DNA of 8,991 nucleotides, taken from positions 1 through 8,991 of the forward strand of contig JAZUAC010000035.1 of NCBI GenBank assembly GCA_045637775.1, written 5' to 3'. Below the pieces are notes generated by a model that saw only the letters and a list, made by a program, of their open reading frames with translations, ran no database searches and had not been told where the DNA came from. Position 1 is the first letter of the stretch; the number at the start of each line of letters is the position of its first letter. This document shows, piece after piece, positions 1-7,138 of this stretch. The translations under genes were made by a program, and so were the position numbers. Source of the DNA: UMGS172 sp045637775 (GTDB lineage: Bacteria > Bacillota > Clostridia > Oscillospirales > Acutalibacteraceae).

Positions 1-234
1 CCGAATGTGCAGGATGTGTTGGAATATACCTTATCTAATGATGATACCGTAATTACTTTTATGCTGTACAATGGCAAATATCCGTATAAAATCAATGTTG
101 ATGCGTTTAATGAATCGATTATTTTGCGAGTGGAGCAATTATCATTAAACAGTAAACCTGCTTTTTACATCAATGAGTTTTTTATTAAAAAATTCAATGC
201 AAAACCGCTTGATTTTGAAAAGTATAAGTTTTGA
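1..234 (+). CDS. C-terminal end of an unrecognised protein (5' truncated by window edge)
   Basis: The reading frame is open from the first base and closes with TGA at 232-234, giving 77 visible residues. A GTG at position 7 could be read as a start, but it has no ribosome binding site within the few bases visible and the frame continues upstream of it, so I treat this as the tail of a longer gene. The visible part alternates hydrophobic and polar residues in a beta-strand-like pattern. It is rich in Asn, Phe, Tyr and Lys, has no transmembrane segment and ends in a Lys/Phe-rich tail. I do not recognise the family and assign no function. The gene converges on lysS, and the hairpin at 294-324 lies 60 bases past its stop as the likely terminator. 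The coding assignment is supported only by the open frame and its placement before a terminator. Confidence 0.55.
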   Translation, partial: PNVQDVLEYTLSNDDTVITFMLYNGKYPYKINVDAFNESIILRVEQLSLNSKPAFYINEFFIKKFNAKPLDFEKYKF

Positions 235-282
235 TAAAACAAACAGTTCAACAAATTCCAATTTGTCGGTCAGTTTAATAAA

Positions 283-336
283 AATATGCAAAAACACCCT
301 ATGACTTTTACGGTCATAGGGTGTCTTCATTTTTTC
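283..336. terminator. Bidirectional intrinsic terminator between converging genes
   Basis: A perfect 12-bp inverted repeat pairs 294-305 (ACACCCTATGAC) with 313-324 (GTCATAGGGTGT) around a 7-base loop. On the plus strand it is followed by a T-rich stretch (325-340). On the minus strand it is followed by TTTTGCATATTTTTAT. Both sides therefore have U-tracts, and the hairpin can end transcription of the unrecognised gene on the left and of the greA-lysS operon on the right. The lysS stop is 90 bases before the stem, so the operon would have an unusually long structured 3' UTR. Confidence 0.85.
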
Positions 337-339
337 ATT

Positions 340-396
340 TGTCGTAAATGTGTCGTAAATCGGTTTTTACAAGGTTTTGAAAACCCTGTAATACCG
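340..396. repeat. Tandem 10-nt direct repeat followed by an imperfect palindrome in the lysS 3' UTR
   Basis: TGTCGTAAAT occurs at 340-349 and again at 351-360, a tandem arrangement with an 11-bp period. It is directly followed by an inverted repeat centred near 379. Its core GGTTTTGAAAACC (373-385) is a perfect palindrome, extended with one mismatch to TACA/TGTA (368-371 and 387-390) and then CGGT/ACCG (361-364 and 393-396). The block fills the gap between the lysS stop and the terminator and codes for nothing obvious. It could be an RNA structure, a protein binding site or a scar of an integrated element. The sequence alone does not decide. Confidence 0.4.
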
Positions 397-414
397 CTAT
401 TTTACGGCATTTTC

Positions 415-1905
415 TTAATCAAGGGGTTTCATCGTGGGGAACAAGATTACTTCGCGGATGGTGTCGGAACCTGTGAGCAGCATTACGGCACGGTCAACAC
501 CGATACCCATACCGCCTGTCGGAGGCATACCATACTCCATTGCGAGGAGGAAATCTTCATCCAGCATTTCGGTCTCATCGTCACCGCGCTCACGCTGTTC
601 AACCTGCTTCTCAAAACGCTCACGCTGATCGATAGGATCGTTCAACTCGGAATAAGCATTTGCCAACTCGCTGTGGCAAATGAACAACTCAAAACGCTCG
701 GTAAGTCTGGGGTCTTCCTGCGACTTTTTGGTCAACGGGCTGACCTCTACGGGATACATAGTAATAAAAGTAGGCTGAATAAGGTGCTCTTCAACTCTCT
801 GGTCGAAGCAAGCGTACAAAGCGTTACCCCAAGTGGGCTCGGCAGCCTCGTTCAACTCAACACCCTTGGCCTTGGCAGCGGCAATGGCTTCAGCGTCATC
901 GGTAATGGCATCGAAATCAATACCGACATACTCTTTAACAGCCTCAACCATGGTCATTCTGCGCCAACCGGGAGTGAGGTCAATCTTCTCGCCCATCCAC
1001 TCAACCTCATAAGTGCCCAAAATCTCTTTTGCAGCACCTGAGATGATACCCTCGGCAATGTCCATCATATCATGGAAATCGGCATAGGCCTCATACAACT
1101 CAACAGAGGTAAACTCGGGGTTATGCTTGGGGTCCATACCTTCATTACGGAAGATACGGCCGATTTCATAAACTCTGTCCATACCGCCAACGATAAGTCT
1201 CTTCAAAGGCAGCTCGGTTGCGATACGCATATACATATCCAAATCGAGTGTATTATGATGAGTGATAAACGGACGAGCCGATGCACCGCCTGCGATGGTG
1301 TTGAGAACAGGAGTCTCAACCTCTATATAACGGCGATCGTCCAAATAACGGCGCATGAATTTGATGAACTGCGAACGGATAATAAAGTTACGCTTTACCT
1401 CGGGGTTGACGATAAGGTCAACATATCTCTGACGGAAACGGAGATCGGTATTGGTCAATCCATGGAACTTTTCAGGCAAAACCTGCAAGCTCTTGGAAAG
1501 CAGAGTTACGTTTGCAGCGTGGATGCTAATTTCACCGGTCTTGGTTCTGAAAACCTCACCCTCAATACCGACGATGTCACCAATATCCATACGCTTGAAG
1601 TCCTTATAAAGGTCTTCGCCGATACTGTCACGGGCTACATAAACCTGGATAGAACCATCGCGATCCTGCACGTTGCAGAAGCTGGCCTTACCCATAACGC
1701 GCTTGGACATCATACGGCCTGCAACCGATACAACCTTGCCTTCAAGAGCATCAAAATCCTCTTTAATGGCGGTGCTGTAATTGGTTACATTGTATTTAGT
1801 GATAACAAAAGGATCCTTACCTGCGTTCTGCAGTTCGGACAACTTTTCACGTCTTACCTTTAAAATTTCGTTTAAGTCCTGCTGGGGCTTGTTGTTATTT
1901 TCCAT
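415..1905 (-). CDS. lysS: Lysyl-tRNA synthetase, class II
   Basis: Charges tRNA-Lys with lysine in the cytosol for translation. The product is 496 residues, the normal length for bacterial LysRS-II. Order: a charged N-terminal helix (about 1-40), an OB-fold anticodon-binding domain (about 55-145, with the strand pattern VAGRMMSKRVMGKASF), then the class II catalytic core. Motif 1 is near 186-213 and includes the GGASARPF loop. Motif 2 is at about 249-266 (FRNEG.D..HNPEFT). Motif 3 is at 464-479 (GGMGIGVDRAVMLLTG). The start is set at ATG 1905-1903 because AAGGA lies 9 bases upstream. The in-frame TTG at 1926 lies upstream of that ribosome binding site and would add seven residues unlike the family. 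It lies 33 bases behind greA on the same strand and has no promoter of its own that I can see, so it is probably co-transcribed from the greA promoter. Confidence 0.97.
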   Translation of the reverse strand: MENNNKPQQDLNEILKVRREKLSELQNAGKDPFVITKYNVTNYSTAIKEDFDALEGKVVSVAGRMMSKRVMGKASFCNVQDRDGSIQVYVARDSIGEDLYKDFKRMDIGDIVGIEGEVFRTKTGEISIHAANVTLLSKSLQVLPEKFHGLTNTDLRFRQRYVDLIVNPEVKRNFIIRSQFIKFMRRYLDDRRYIEVETPVLNTIAGGASARPFITHHNTLDLDMYMRIATELPLKRLIVGGMDRVYEIGRIFRNEGMDPKHNPEFTSVELYEAYADFHDMMDIAEGIISGAAKEILGTYEVEWMGEKIDLTPGWRRMTMVEAVKEYVGIDFDAITDDAEAIAAAKAKGVELNEAAEPTWGNALYACFDQRVEEHLIQPTFITMYPVEVSPLTKKSQEDPRLTERFELFICHSELANAYSELNDPIDQRERFEKQVEQRERGDDETEMLDEDFLLAMEYGMPPTGGMGIGVDRAVMLLTGSDTIREVILFPTMKPLD

Positions 1906-1938
1906 TGTTACACATCCTTGAATCAAAAATGGAATAAA

Positions 1939-2412
1939 TTATCTTGCAACGTCAAGAATCTTGAACTTGAGGTGACCTGCTTCGCAAACAACAGTAACCT
2001 CATCGCCTGCCTTGTGACCGATCAATGCGGCACCAACGGGCGATTCATCGGAAATCTTGAACTCCTCGGGGTTGGACTCGGCCGAGCCAACGATAGTATA
2101 AACGATGTTCTCGTCAAACTCTTCATCATAGAGTTTTACGGTGCAACCGATGGTGATGGTACCTTCAGCAATGTCCATATCGTCGATAACCTGTGCATTT
2201 TTGAGCATAGCCTCGAGCTCAACGATACGAGCCTCGATCTTGGCCTGCTCGTTCTTTGCTTCATCGTATTCCGAGTTTTCGGAAAGGTCGCCAAAACCGC
2301 GAGCGATCTTGATCTTCTCGGCAATTTCGTTACGGGTGACCGTTTTGAGGTTCTCAAGCTCATCCTGAAGTGCTTTAAGACCCTCGGAGGTTAAAAGAAC
2401 TGCTTTAGACAT
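1939..2412 (-). CDS. greA: Transcription elongation factor GreA
   Basis: Rescues backtracked RNA polymerase by stimulating its intrinsic transcript cleavage through the secondary channel. At 157 residues it has the normal GreA length. Residues 1-75 form the antiparallel coiled coil, with the conserved GDLSENSEYDEAKNEQ tip at 41-56. D42 and E45 match the acidic residues that act at the polymerase active site. Residues 80-157 form the FKBP-like C-terminal domain with the typical IS..SPVGAALIGHKAGDEV block (120-139). The ATG at 2412-2410 is preceded by AAAGG about 10 bases upstream. The gene is first in a two-gene operon with lysS, an arrangement common in Bacillota, and is driven by a consensus promoter at 2511-2483. 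I see no missing key residue. Confidence 0.97.
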   Translation of the reverse strand: MSKAVLLTSEGLKALQDELENLKTVTRNEIAEKIKIARGFGDLSENSEYDEAKNEQAKIEARIVELEAMLKNAQVIDDMDIAEGTITIGCTVKLYDEEFDENIVYTIVGSAESNPEEFKISDESPVGAALIGHKAGDEVTVVCEAGHLKFKILDVAR

Positions 2413-2482
2413 AAATAATACAACCTTTCGATTTGTGTTAATCTGTTCACACGCATACTAAGCCAACATAGGCATTATGAAT

Positions 2483-2511
2483 ATTATACTGATTGAGTAT
2501 AGCATTGTCAA
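2483..2511 (-). promoter_or_regulatory. Consensus sigma-A promoter of greA-lysS
   Basis: Read on the minus strand, TTGACA (2511-2506) and TATAAT (2488-2483) both match the consensus perfectly and are separated by exactly 17 bases. Transcription would start near 2476 and give a leader of about 64 nt before greA. I see no strong attenuator or riboswitch-like structure in that leader. Constitutive, strong expression is the simplest reading for this housekeeping pair. Confidence 0.88.
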
Positions 2512-2514
2512 GAA

Positions 2515-2560
2515 ATAATTTTGCATAAAGACACAGCAGACTCGAAGGACGGCTCTGTGT
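2515..2560 (-). terminator. Possible terminator downstream of the YfhO-family gene
   Basis: ACACAG (2531-2536) pairs with CTGTGT (2555-2560). After a one-base bulge, AG (2538-2539) pairs with CT (2553-2554), leaving a loop of about 13 bases. In the minus direction the stem is followed by CTTTATGCAAAATTATTT, which is U-rich but not a clean U-tract. The hairpin sits between the stop of the YfhO-family gene and the -35 box of greA, where a terminator is expected. The bulge and broken U-tract make this a weak call, and some read-through into greA is possible. Confidence 0.35.
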
Positions 2561-2630
2561 TTTATTATCTCTGTCCCAAAAGGTACGAAGATGTTTTTGT
2601 TTATAATTTAATTCTGTGAAAAGTGCAATG

Positions 2631-5321
2631 TTAAGAAAGAAGCTCTTTTTTCTTTTTCGAGGAGATATAAATTAAAATTGCAAAAGCCAAGACAGCGGTT
2701 ATTGTGATTATTATTCCTGCGGTTAAGCCTTTGGGATAGAATTTAAGCTCGATTTCGTGAAAACCTGCATCCAATTCAAATGCTATTAAAGCACCGTTAA
2801 CAGGAGTAATCTCCACCTCATTACCGTCAACATAAGCTTTCCAACCCGGATCATAGGCACAGGAAGTATAAAACAGCCCGCCCTCCTTAACATCTATCGT
2901 ACCACAAATTTCCGTGTCTGACGATTTTGTGCAATTAAAGGTGCTTTGGCTTAACCTTTCATATCCCTGCAAAAAGAGATCTTCGTTTAACATACAGCAG
3001 TTTATTGTGATTGTTCCGGAATTTTTACCTGCCAATTCGGAATATACTGTAAGCTTATCACCTGCTTTAACATTGCCTATCGGCATAATATAAGGACGGT
3101 ACATTTTAGTGCTGTTAACCTGATCGTCGTTAACGCTTAAATCAACATTGTATTGTTGGTTGGTTTTATAATTGAAATACACATAGGCCGTGCCGTCAAA
3201 GGGTGCAGTATAATTGTATTCAACAAACGGCGACTCTTTTGCGCCTGACGAGGTGAATTCATAGATATTCTTATCGACATTATTGACCTGAAAGCCATCA
3301 TCCTTCAAGTATTCGTAAGAATCAATTTCTATATTGGTATAAAGGTCGCCGGATAAACCGGTTATAAGCCGGAATATTTCATTTTGATTCTCGAATGCGT
3401 TTGCACTTGCGTTGTTGAAATCAAAATCCAATAAGGCTTTGTCAATTATAAAGCCTTGCGGCAAATAATAGTTGTTTTTCAACAGCTTTGCATCGCCTAT
3501 TTGAGTAACAGCTTCAGTATGGGTTTTGTCCAATTGCACACCATTCGGTGAAATCAGATACTTAATATTAAGCATCATGTTTGTAAACGGTGAGTTTTCC
3601 TGATAAGTATATTGGTTTGCGTTGGTCCATGCACTGACGCCAAAAGGACCCAAAAGGCTTGAAATATTGGAATTGGCGGTAGAAGCAAAGATAGACACAC
3701 CGTTAATTCCCATTAAAGTCGGATCGTTAAAGGTTGTTGTCTTGCTGACCTCGCAACGGTAAATATCATAGTTTTGCGATTCCGTGTTGTCAATATAATC
3801 CACAATTTTAGCGGCATCAGTATTGCCGATGGGCAGTTTTGCTTCACCGGTGGTCATTAGTTTAGCTCCGACGTAGGTGTTGGCACCACTTTCAAGCAGA
3901 CATATTATAAATAACACAGCCGCAAATACTTGCGTCGGGAGTGCTTTGACTCGGTAAATCCATATGCCTATAAATATCATAACAATAATGCTTGCACTCA
4001 CAATCGCGATGGTTGATGAATATGATCTGAATGCCATAACAACGATTGCCAATAAAGGCAACCCAGCCAATGCAAAACCTATTGGTTTGATATATTTAAT
4101 ATTGATGAATGCACGGTATGCAACAAAAAGCAACAAGAAAGAAAATAAAAAGGAATAGCGGTATGGCAGGCCGTTAGGGAACCTAAAACCATTCCAAATG
4201 AAATCAAGATTTCGGATAATAAAGCTAAATATCAGCAACAACAATAAGCTTCCGCTTGCAATTTTCTCTCGAGTTCTAATACGCGAACAAGTGAAATAAA
4301 GTAACCCAAATGCCAGTGCGATCAAACCGCAGTATATATTAGGAAGACCGTTGAAATCATTCGGTTTATTAAAAGGAACCAAATTAGAAACAACAACAAA
4401 AAATGCCTTGATGGTTCCAATAATATTATTGCTGTCAACTATATTTGTTTCATAGGCCGTTGGGAACTCATGTCTAAAAGCGGTGGCATTACTCAGGTGC
4501 AGCATTGTCGGCACGGTTAATATTGCAGTAATTGCTATTGCTATTATTGAAAATAACGCCATTTTACCAAGACTTAAAAGCAGGGTTTGGAAGTTTTTAT
4601 ATTCTGTCGCAAGGTAACAAATGCTGATAAGGAAAATAAAAATACAGACGAATAAGCCAATGTAACAATTAAATAAGATCAATAATGCGAGTGAAATGAC
4701 ATAAAGCTTAAACTTGCCATTGCGTAAAAGGGAAATTGCACCGGCAACAACCAAAGGCAAAAGTGCGGCACCATCCAACCACATAATATTCCAATAATAC
4801 CCCATAAAATACGCAGAAAGAGCATACATCAATCCAAACACTGTGACCGAAATATCGCGTTTGTTAAAGACTATACGCAAAAACTGAGCAAAAAACAGTC
4901 CGGCAAAGCCTATTTTAACACATGTTGCGATGGCGATAAACTCACGTAAGTACTCCGGAGGAACAACGATAGTCAACAGATTAATCGGACTTGCTAAATA
5001 ATACGCTATAAGTGGCAAGTAATCGGCACCTAAGCCGGAATTCCAAGACCAAAGCGGTGAGCCACCTTCCTGTAAGTTGCTTTGGAAATCCGCAAAAAAC
5101 GGCAAATATTGGTGCAACGCGTCATAAATAACGATATAGCGATTTCCAAAAGGCGCAACATTGGCCAAGATCAACTTTAAAACCATCAGTGAAAATGGTA
5201 TTAAGAAGGCCATAAAAAACCAAATGTTGCGAACGAAAAAATTAGCGCTATGCTCGGGATCAATTATTTTAATGCAATTTTTCTTGATTTTGTTTATAGG
5301 TAAAGTTTTAAAATTAAACAT
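2631..5321 (-). CDS. yfhO: YfhO-family GT-C fold membrane glycosyltransferase
   Basis: Probable polyprenyl-phosphate-sugar-dependent glycosyltransferase acting on the outer face of the membrane. YfhO of Bacillus adds sugar to lipoteichoic acid in partnership with CsbB. The 896-residue product has a short basic cytoplasmic N-terminus, a first membrane helix (about 32-54), then a first outer loop with D67 in the pattern YDALHQYLPFF, where GT-C enzymes keep their catalytic acid. About a dozen membrane helices run to residue 476. The family signature FPNGLPYRYSF is at 381-391. A large extracytoplasmic beta-rich region (about 480-865) ends in the YfhO hallmark YDPGWKAYVDG (823-833). A last helix (about 867-887) and a lysine-rich tail follow. 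ATG 5321-5319 has GAGG 7 bases upstream. It is divergent from the GT2 and GtrA genes, which supply its likely donor. The acceptor cannot be read from the sequence. Confidence 0.9.
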   Translation of the reverse strand: MFNFKTLPINKIKKNCIKIIDPEHSANFFVRNIWFFMAFLIPFSLMVLKLILANVAPFGNRYIVIYDALHQYLPFFADFQSNLQEGGSPLWSWNSGLGADYLPLIAYYLASPINLLTIVVPPEYLREFIAIATCVKIGFAGLFFAQFLRIVFNKRDISVTVFGLMYALSAYFMGYYWNIMWLDGAALLPLVVAGAISLLRNGKFKLYVISLALLILFNCYIGLFVCIFIFLISICYLATEYKNFQTLLLSLGKMALFSIIAIAITAILTVPTMLHLSNATAFRHEFPTAYETNIVDSNNIIGTIKAFFVVVSNLVPFNKPNDFNGLPNIYCGLIALAFGLLYFTCSRIRTREKIASGSLLLLLIFSFIIRNLDFIWNGFRFPNGLPYRYSFLFSFLLLFVAYRAFINIKYIKPIGFALAGLPLLAIVVMAFRSYSSTIAIVSASIIVMIFIGIWIYRVKALPTQVFAAVLFIICLLESGANTYVGAKLMTTGEAKLPIGNTDAAKIVDYIDNTESQNYDIYRCEVSKTTTFNDPTLMGINGVSIFASTANSNISSLLGPFGVSAWTNANQYTYQENSPFTNMMLNIKYLISPNGVQLDKTHTEAVTQIGDAKLLKNNYYLPQGFIIDKALLDFDFNNASANAFENQNEIFRLITGLSGDLYTNIEIDSYEYLKDDGFQVNNVDKNIYEFTSSGAKESPFVEYNYTAPFDGTAYVYFNYKTNQQYNVDLSVNDDQVNSTKMYRPYIMPIGNVKAGDKLTVYSELAGKNSGTITINCCMLNEDLFLQGYERLSQSTFNCTKSSDTEICGTIDVKEGGLFYTSCAYDPGWKAYVDGNEVEITPVNGALIAFELDAGFHEIELKFYPKGLTAGIIITITAVLAFAILIYISSKKKKELLS

Positions 5322-5353
5322 TTTGATACCTCGTTATTTAAATGGATAAAATC

Positions 5354-5381
5354 AGTATATCATAGTTTAAAGCAATTTCAA
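5354..5381 (-). promoter_or_regulatory. Promoter of the YfhO-family gene
   Basis: On the minus strand, TTGAAA (5381-5376) and TATACT (5359-5354) are separated by 16 bases, each one base off consensus. Transcription would begin near 5347, leaving a leader of about 25 nt that carries only the GAGG ribosome binding site. Its -35 box lies back to back with that of the divergent GT2-gtrA promoter, with 30 bases between them. Confidence 0.7.
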
Positions 5382-5385
5382 ACCC

Positions 5386-5407
5386 TTTTTATGTATCAAT
5401 ATAAAAA
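5386..5407. promoter_or_regulatory. Candidate operator: AT-rich inverted repeat between divergent promoters
   Basis: TTTTTAT (5386-5392) and ATAAAAA (5401-5407) form a perfect 7-bp inverted repeat with an 8-base spacer. It lies midway between the two divergent -35 boxes (5376-5381 and 5412-5417), where one bound regulator could reach both promoters. It could also be no more than an A/T-rich upstream element for either promoter. No known regulator motif is recognised. Confidence 0.3.
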
Positions 5408-5411
5408 AATG

Positions 5412-5440
5412 TAGACTTTTATAATTTGCACTGTTATAAT
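5412..5440 (+). promoter_or_regulatory. Promoter of the GT2-gtrA operon (extended -10)
   Basis: TAGACT (5412-5417, four of six consensus bases) is followed after 17 bases by a perfect TATAAT (5435-5440). A TG at 5432-5433 is placed as in an extended -10 element, which would offset the weaker -35. Transcription would start near 5447, about 29 nt before the GT2 start codon. Confidence 0.75.
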
Positions 5441-5475
5441 GTGTTTAGAAGTTTGTTAAGCTTGTAGAGGTAGTT

Positions 5476-6423
5476 ATGAATACAATAGATATTATTGTTC
5501 CTTGTTTTAACGAAGAGGATGTTTTATTGCTTTTCAAAGAATCGGTAGATAAGGTAATATCGGAAATTTCAGATTATAGCTTCCGATATGTTTTTGTTGA
5601 CGACGGCAGCAGTGATAAAACGCTTGAAATAATCAGAAACTTTTCTTTAAGTTTTGAAAATGTTAAATATATTTCTTTTTCTCGCAATTTTGGTAAAGAA
5701 GCTGCAATGTACGCCGGACTTAAAAATTCCACCGCCGATTATGTTATTTTGATGGATGCCGACCTTCAGCATCCGCCGGAAAAGTTTCACGAAATGATCA
5801 AGGGCATAGAGGAAGGCTATGATTGCTGTGCATTCTATCGGTCAAAACAAAAAGGCGAAAATATCTTCCGACGATTTTTCTCAAAGATTTTCTTTGGTAT
5901 ACAGAAAAAAATATCACACACAAAAATGCCCAACGGAGCAGTTGATTACCGCATAATGACCAAAAAAATGGTGCAGGCTGTACTTAAGCTATCTGAAAGA
6001 CAACGGTTTTCAAAAGGTATCTTCTCGTGGGTTGGCTTTAATACAAAATGGGTTGAATACGAAAATGTAGAAAGGCCGATCGGCAAGCCCAAGTGGAGCG
6101 TAGTTGGGCTATATAAATACGCAATGGATGGCATACTGTCGTTCTCGGTATTCCCTTTAAGAATTATTGCTATAATGGGTTTCATTATTTCAACATTTGC
6201 CTTTATCTACATCGCAATTACTATTTGTGATGCGTTAATACACGGTATTGATGTTCCGGGTTATGTCACAACACAATGCTCAATATTATTTTTGGGTGGC
6301 ATAATTGAATTGTCGGTTGGTGTTTTGGGTGAATACATAGGAAGGATTTATATTGAAGTTAAGCGTAGGCCTATGTATATTACATCTGAGACTAATCTTG
6401 AACCCGAAAAAAAGCAACCTTAA
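5476..6423 (+). CDS. GT2 polyprenyl-phosphate glycosyltransferase (CsbB/GtrB/DPM1-like)
   Basis: Probably transfers a sugar from a nucleotide donor to undecaprenyl phosphate on the cytoplasmic face, making the lipid-linked donor for the divergent YfhO-family enzyme. The 315-residue product begins with the GT-A fold (IDIIVPCFNEED, 4-15). DDGSSD at 42-47 and the metal-binding DADLQHPPE at 94-102 follow. ERQRFSKGIFSWVGF (174-188) matches the acceptor-site region of this subfamily. Two C-terminal membrane helices (about 226-250 and 265-287) and RRPMYI (297-302) are typical of CsbB/GtrB/YkoT proteins. The ATG has GAGG five bases upstream. The gene is first in an operon, with gtrA 21 bases downstream. 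The sugar (glucose, GlcNAc or another) cannot be told from sequence, so I give no symbol. Confidence 0.93.
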   Translation: MNTIDIIVPCFNEEDVLLLFKESVDKVISEISDYSFRYVFVDDGSSDKTLEIIRNFSLSFENVKYISFSRNFGKEAAMYAGLKNSTADYVILMDADLQHPPEKFHEMIKGIEEGYDCCAFYRSKQKGENIFRRFFSKIFFGIQKKISHTKMPNGAVDYRIMTKKMVQAVLKLSERQRFSKGIFSWVGFNTKWVEYENVERPIGKPKWSVVGLYKYAMDGILSFSVFPLRIIAIMGFIISTFAFIYIAITICDALIHGIDVPGYVTTQCSILFLGGIIELSVGVLGEYIGRIYIEVKRRPMYITSETNLEPEKKQP

Positions 6424-6444
6424 TCATGATTTACAGAGGGCGTT

Positions 6445-6900
6445 ATGGTTAATAAGTCGTCAAAAGAGATTTTAATGTATCTTATATTAGGGGTGTTTAC
6501 CACGATTGTGTCGTGGTGTTCCTTTGCGATATTTACAAAAATCATCCCAGAAATTTCGATTTTTGGCTTTACAATAAAGTGTATCGATAGTGCAAATGTG
6601 CTTTCGTGGGTTTGTGCAGTTTTGGTTGCTTTTATCACCAACAAACTATGGGTGTTTGAAAGTAAGGTGCTAAAAGCGGCAGTTGTTTGCAAGGAGCTTT
6701 GTGCTTTTGTGTCTTCTCGACTGCTGACCGGTGCGATAGAATGGTTTGGATTTCCGATATTGATGGCTTTGGGTTTGAATCAAACGCTTTTCAATATAGA
6801 GGGTATAGTTGCTAAAGTAATAATAAGTATTATAGTTGTGGTTTTAAACTATGTTTTCTCAAAAGCACTTGTTTTCAAAAAAACACAAAATGACTGTTAA
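6445..6900 (+). CDS. GtrA/GtcA-family membrane protein (putative polyprenyl-phosphate-sugar translocase)
   Basis: Small integral membrane protein thought to help undecaprenyl-phosphate-sugars cross the membrane, or to assist their synthesis. The family's flippase role is proposed rather than firmly proven. The 151-residue product has four predicted membrane helices (about 10-31, 47-66, 85-108 and 119-141). It carries both family signatures: NKLWVF after helix 2 (66-71) and NYVFSKALVFKK at the end of helix 4 (135-146). The length is normal for the family. ATG at 6445 has AGAGGG four bases upstream. It lies 21 bases after the GT2 gene on the same strand with no promoter between them, so the two are almost certainly co-transcribed, and the terminator at 7000-7030 ends the operon. 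Its pairing with a CsbB-like GT2 supports the donor-supply role. Confidence 0.92.
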   Translation: MVNKSSKEILMYLILGVFTTIVSWCSFAIFTKIIPEISIFGFTIKCIDSANVLSWVCAVLVAFITNKLWVFESKVLKAAVVCKELCAFVSSRLLTGAIEWFGFPILMALGLNQTLFNIEGIVAKVIISIIVVVLNYVFSKALVFKKTQNDC

Positions 6901-6999
6901 AAGGAATACAAGAGTACAAGGGAACCGTTTTGAAACCACTAAAAAAGAGTTTCTTTAACACCTTAATAAGTTTAAATTGGTGCAAACTCAACCCCTACC

Positions 7000-7030
7000 C
7001 CGCTTTGCCAATTTGGCAAGGCGGTTTTTT
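7000..7030 (+). terminator. Strong intrinsic terminator of the GT2-gtrA operon
   Basis: CCGCTTTGCC (7000-7009) pairs with GGCAAGGCGG (7015-7024) over 10 bp, with one G-U pair and a 5-base loop. Six T residues follow (7025-7030). It lies 100 bases after the gtrA stop. It isolates the glycosylation operon from the secreted-protein gene downstream. Confidence 0.93.
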
Positions 7031-7103
7031 AATTAAGACTATCTTACAGGACACTTTCATATTTATGCACAAAAGTTATTAACTAATTTATACAAAAAAA
7101 CAA

Positions 7104-7132
7104 TTGAAGTTTTAAGCAAAATATAGTACAAT
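7104..7132 (+). promoter_or_regulatory. Probable promoter of the large secreted-protein gene
   Basis: TTGAAG (7104-7109, four of six) and TACAAT (7127-7132, five of six) are spaced by 17 bases in a very A/T-rich stretch. An A-run just upstream (7094-7100) could act as an UP element. Transcription would start near 7139, giving a leader of about 113 nt. Confidence 0.6.
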
Positions 7133-7138
7133 GCTATT

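Noticed and set aside
286..1041. Long plus-strand open frame opposite lysS
   Set aside because: It lies antisense to the conserved LysRS catalytic domain, starts inside the terminator hairpin and resembles no protein. Similar frames at 1072-1863 and 1918-2394 are likewise shadows of lysS and greA.
1903..1926. TTG start adding seven residues to LysRS
   Set aside because: The AAGGA ribosome binding site lies between that TTG and the ATG at 1905, at correct spacing for the ATG, and the extra residues are unlike the family.
6930..6956. Small hairpin-like repeats after gtrA
   Set aside because: The stems are only 4-5 bp (for example AAAGA/TCTTT) in A/T-rich sequence, and the strong terminator just downstream explains the end of the operon.
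7045..7060. Sequence resembling a transposon end (TACAGGACACTTTC)
   Set aside because: No matching inverted copy, transposase remnant or target duplication was found in the window.
7063..7071. TTATGCACA, a match to the DnaA box
   Set aside because: It is a single exact match in an A/T-rich intergenic region, with only one degenerate neighbour (near 7088) and no dnaA or dnaN nearby, so an origin is not supported.
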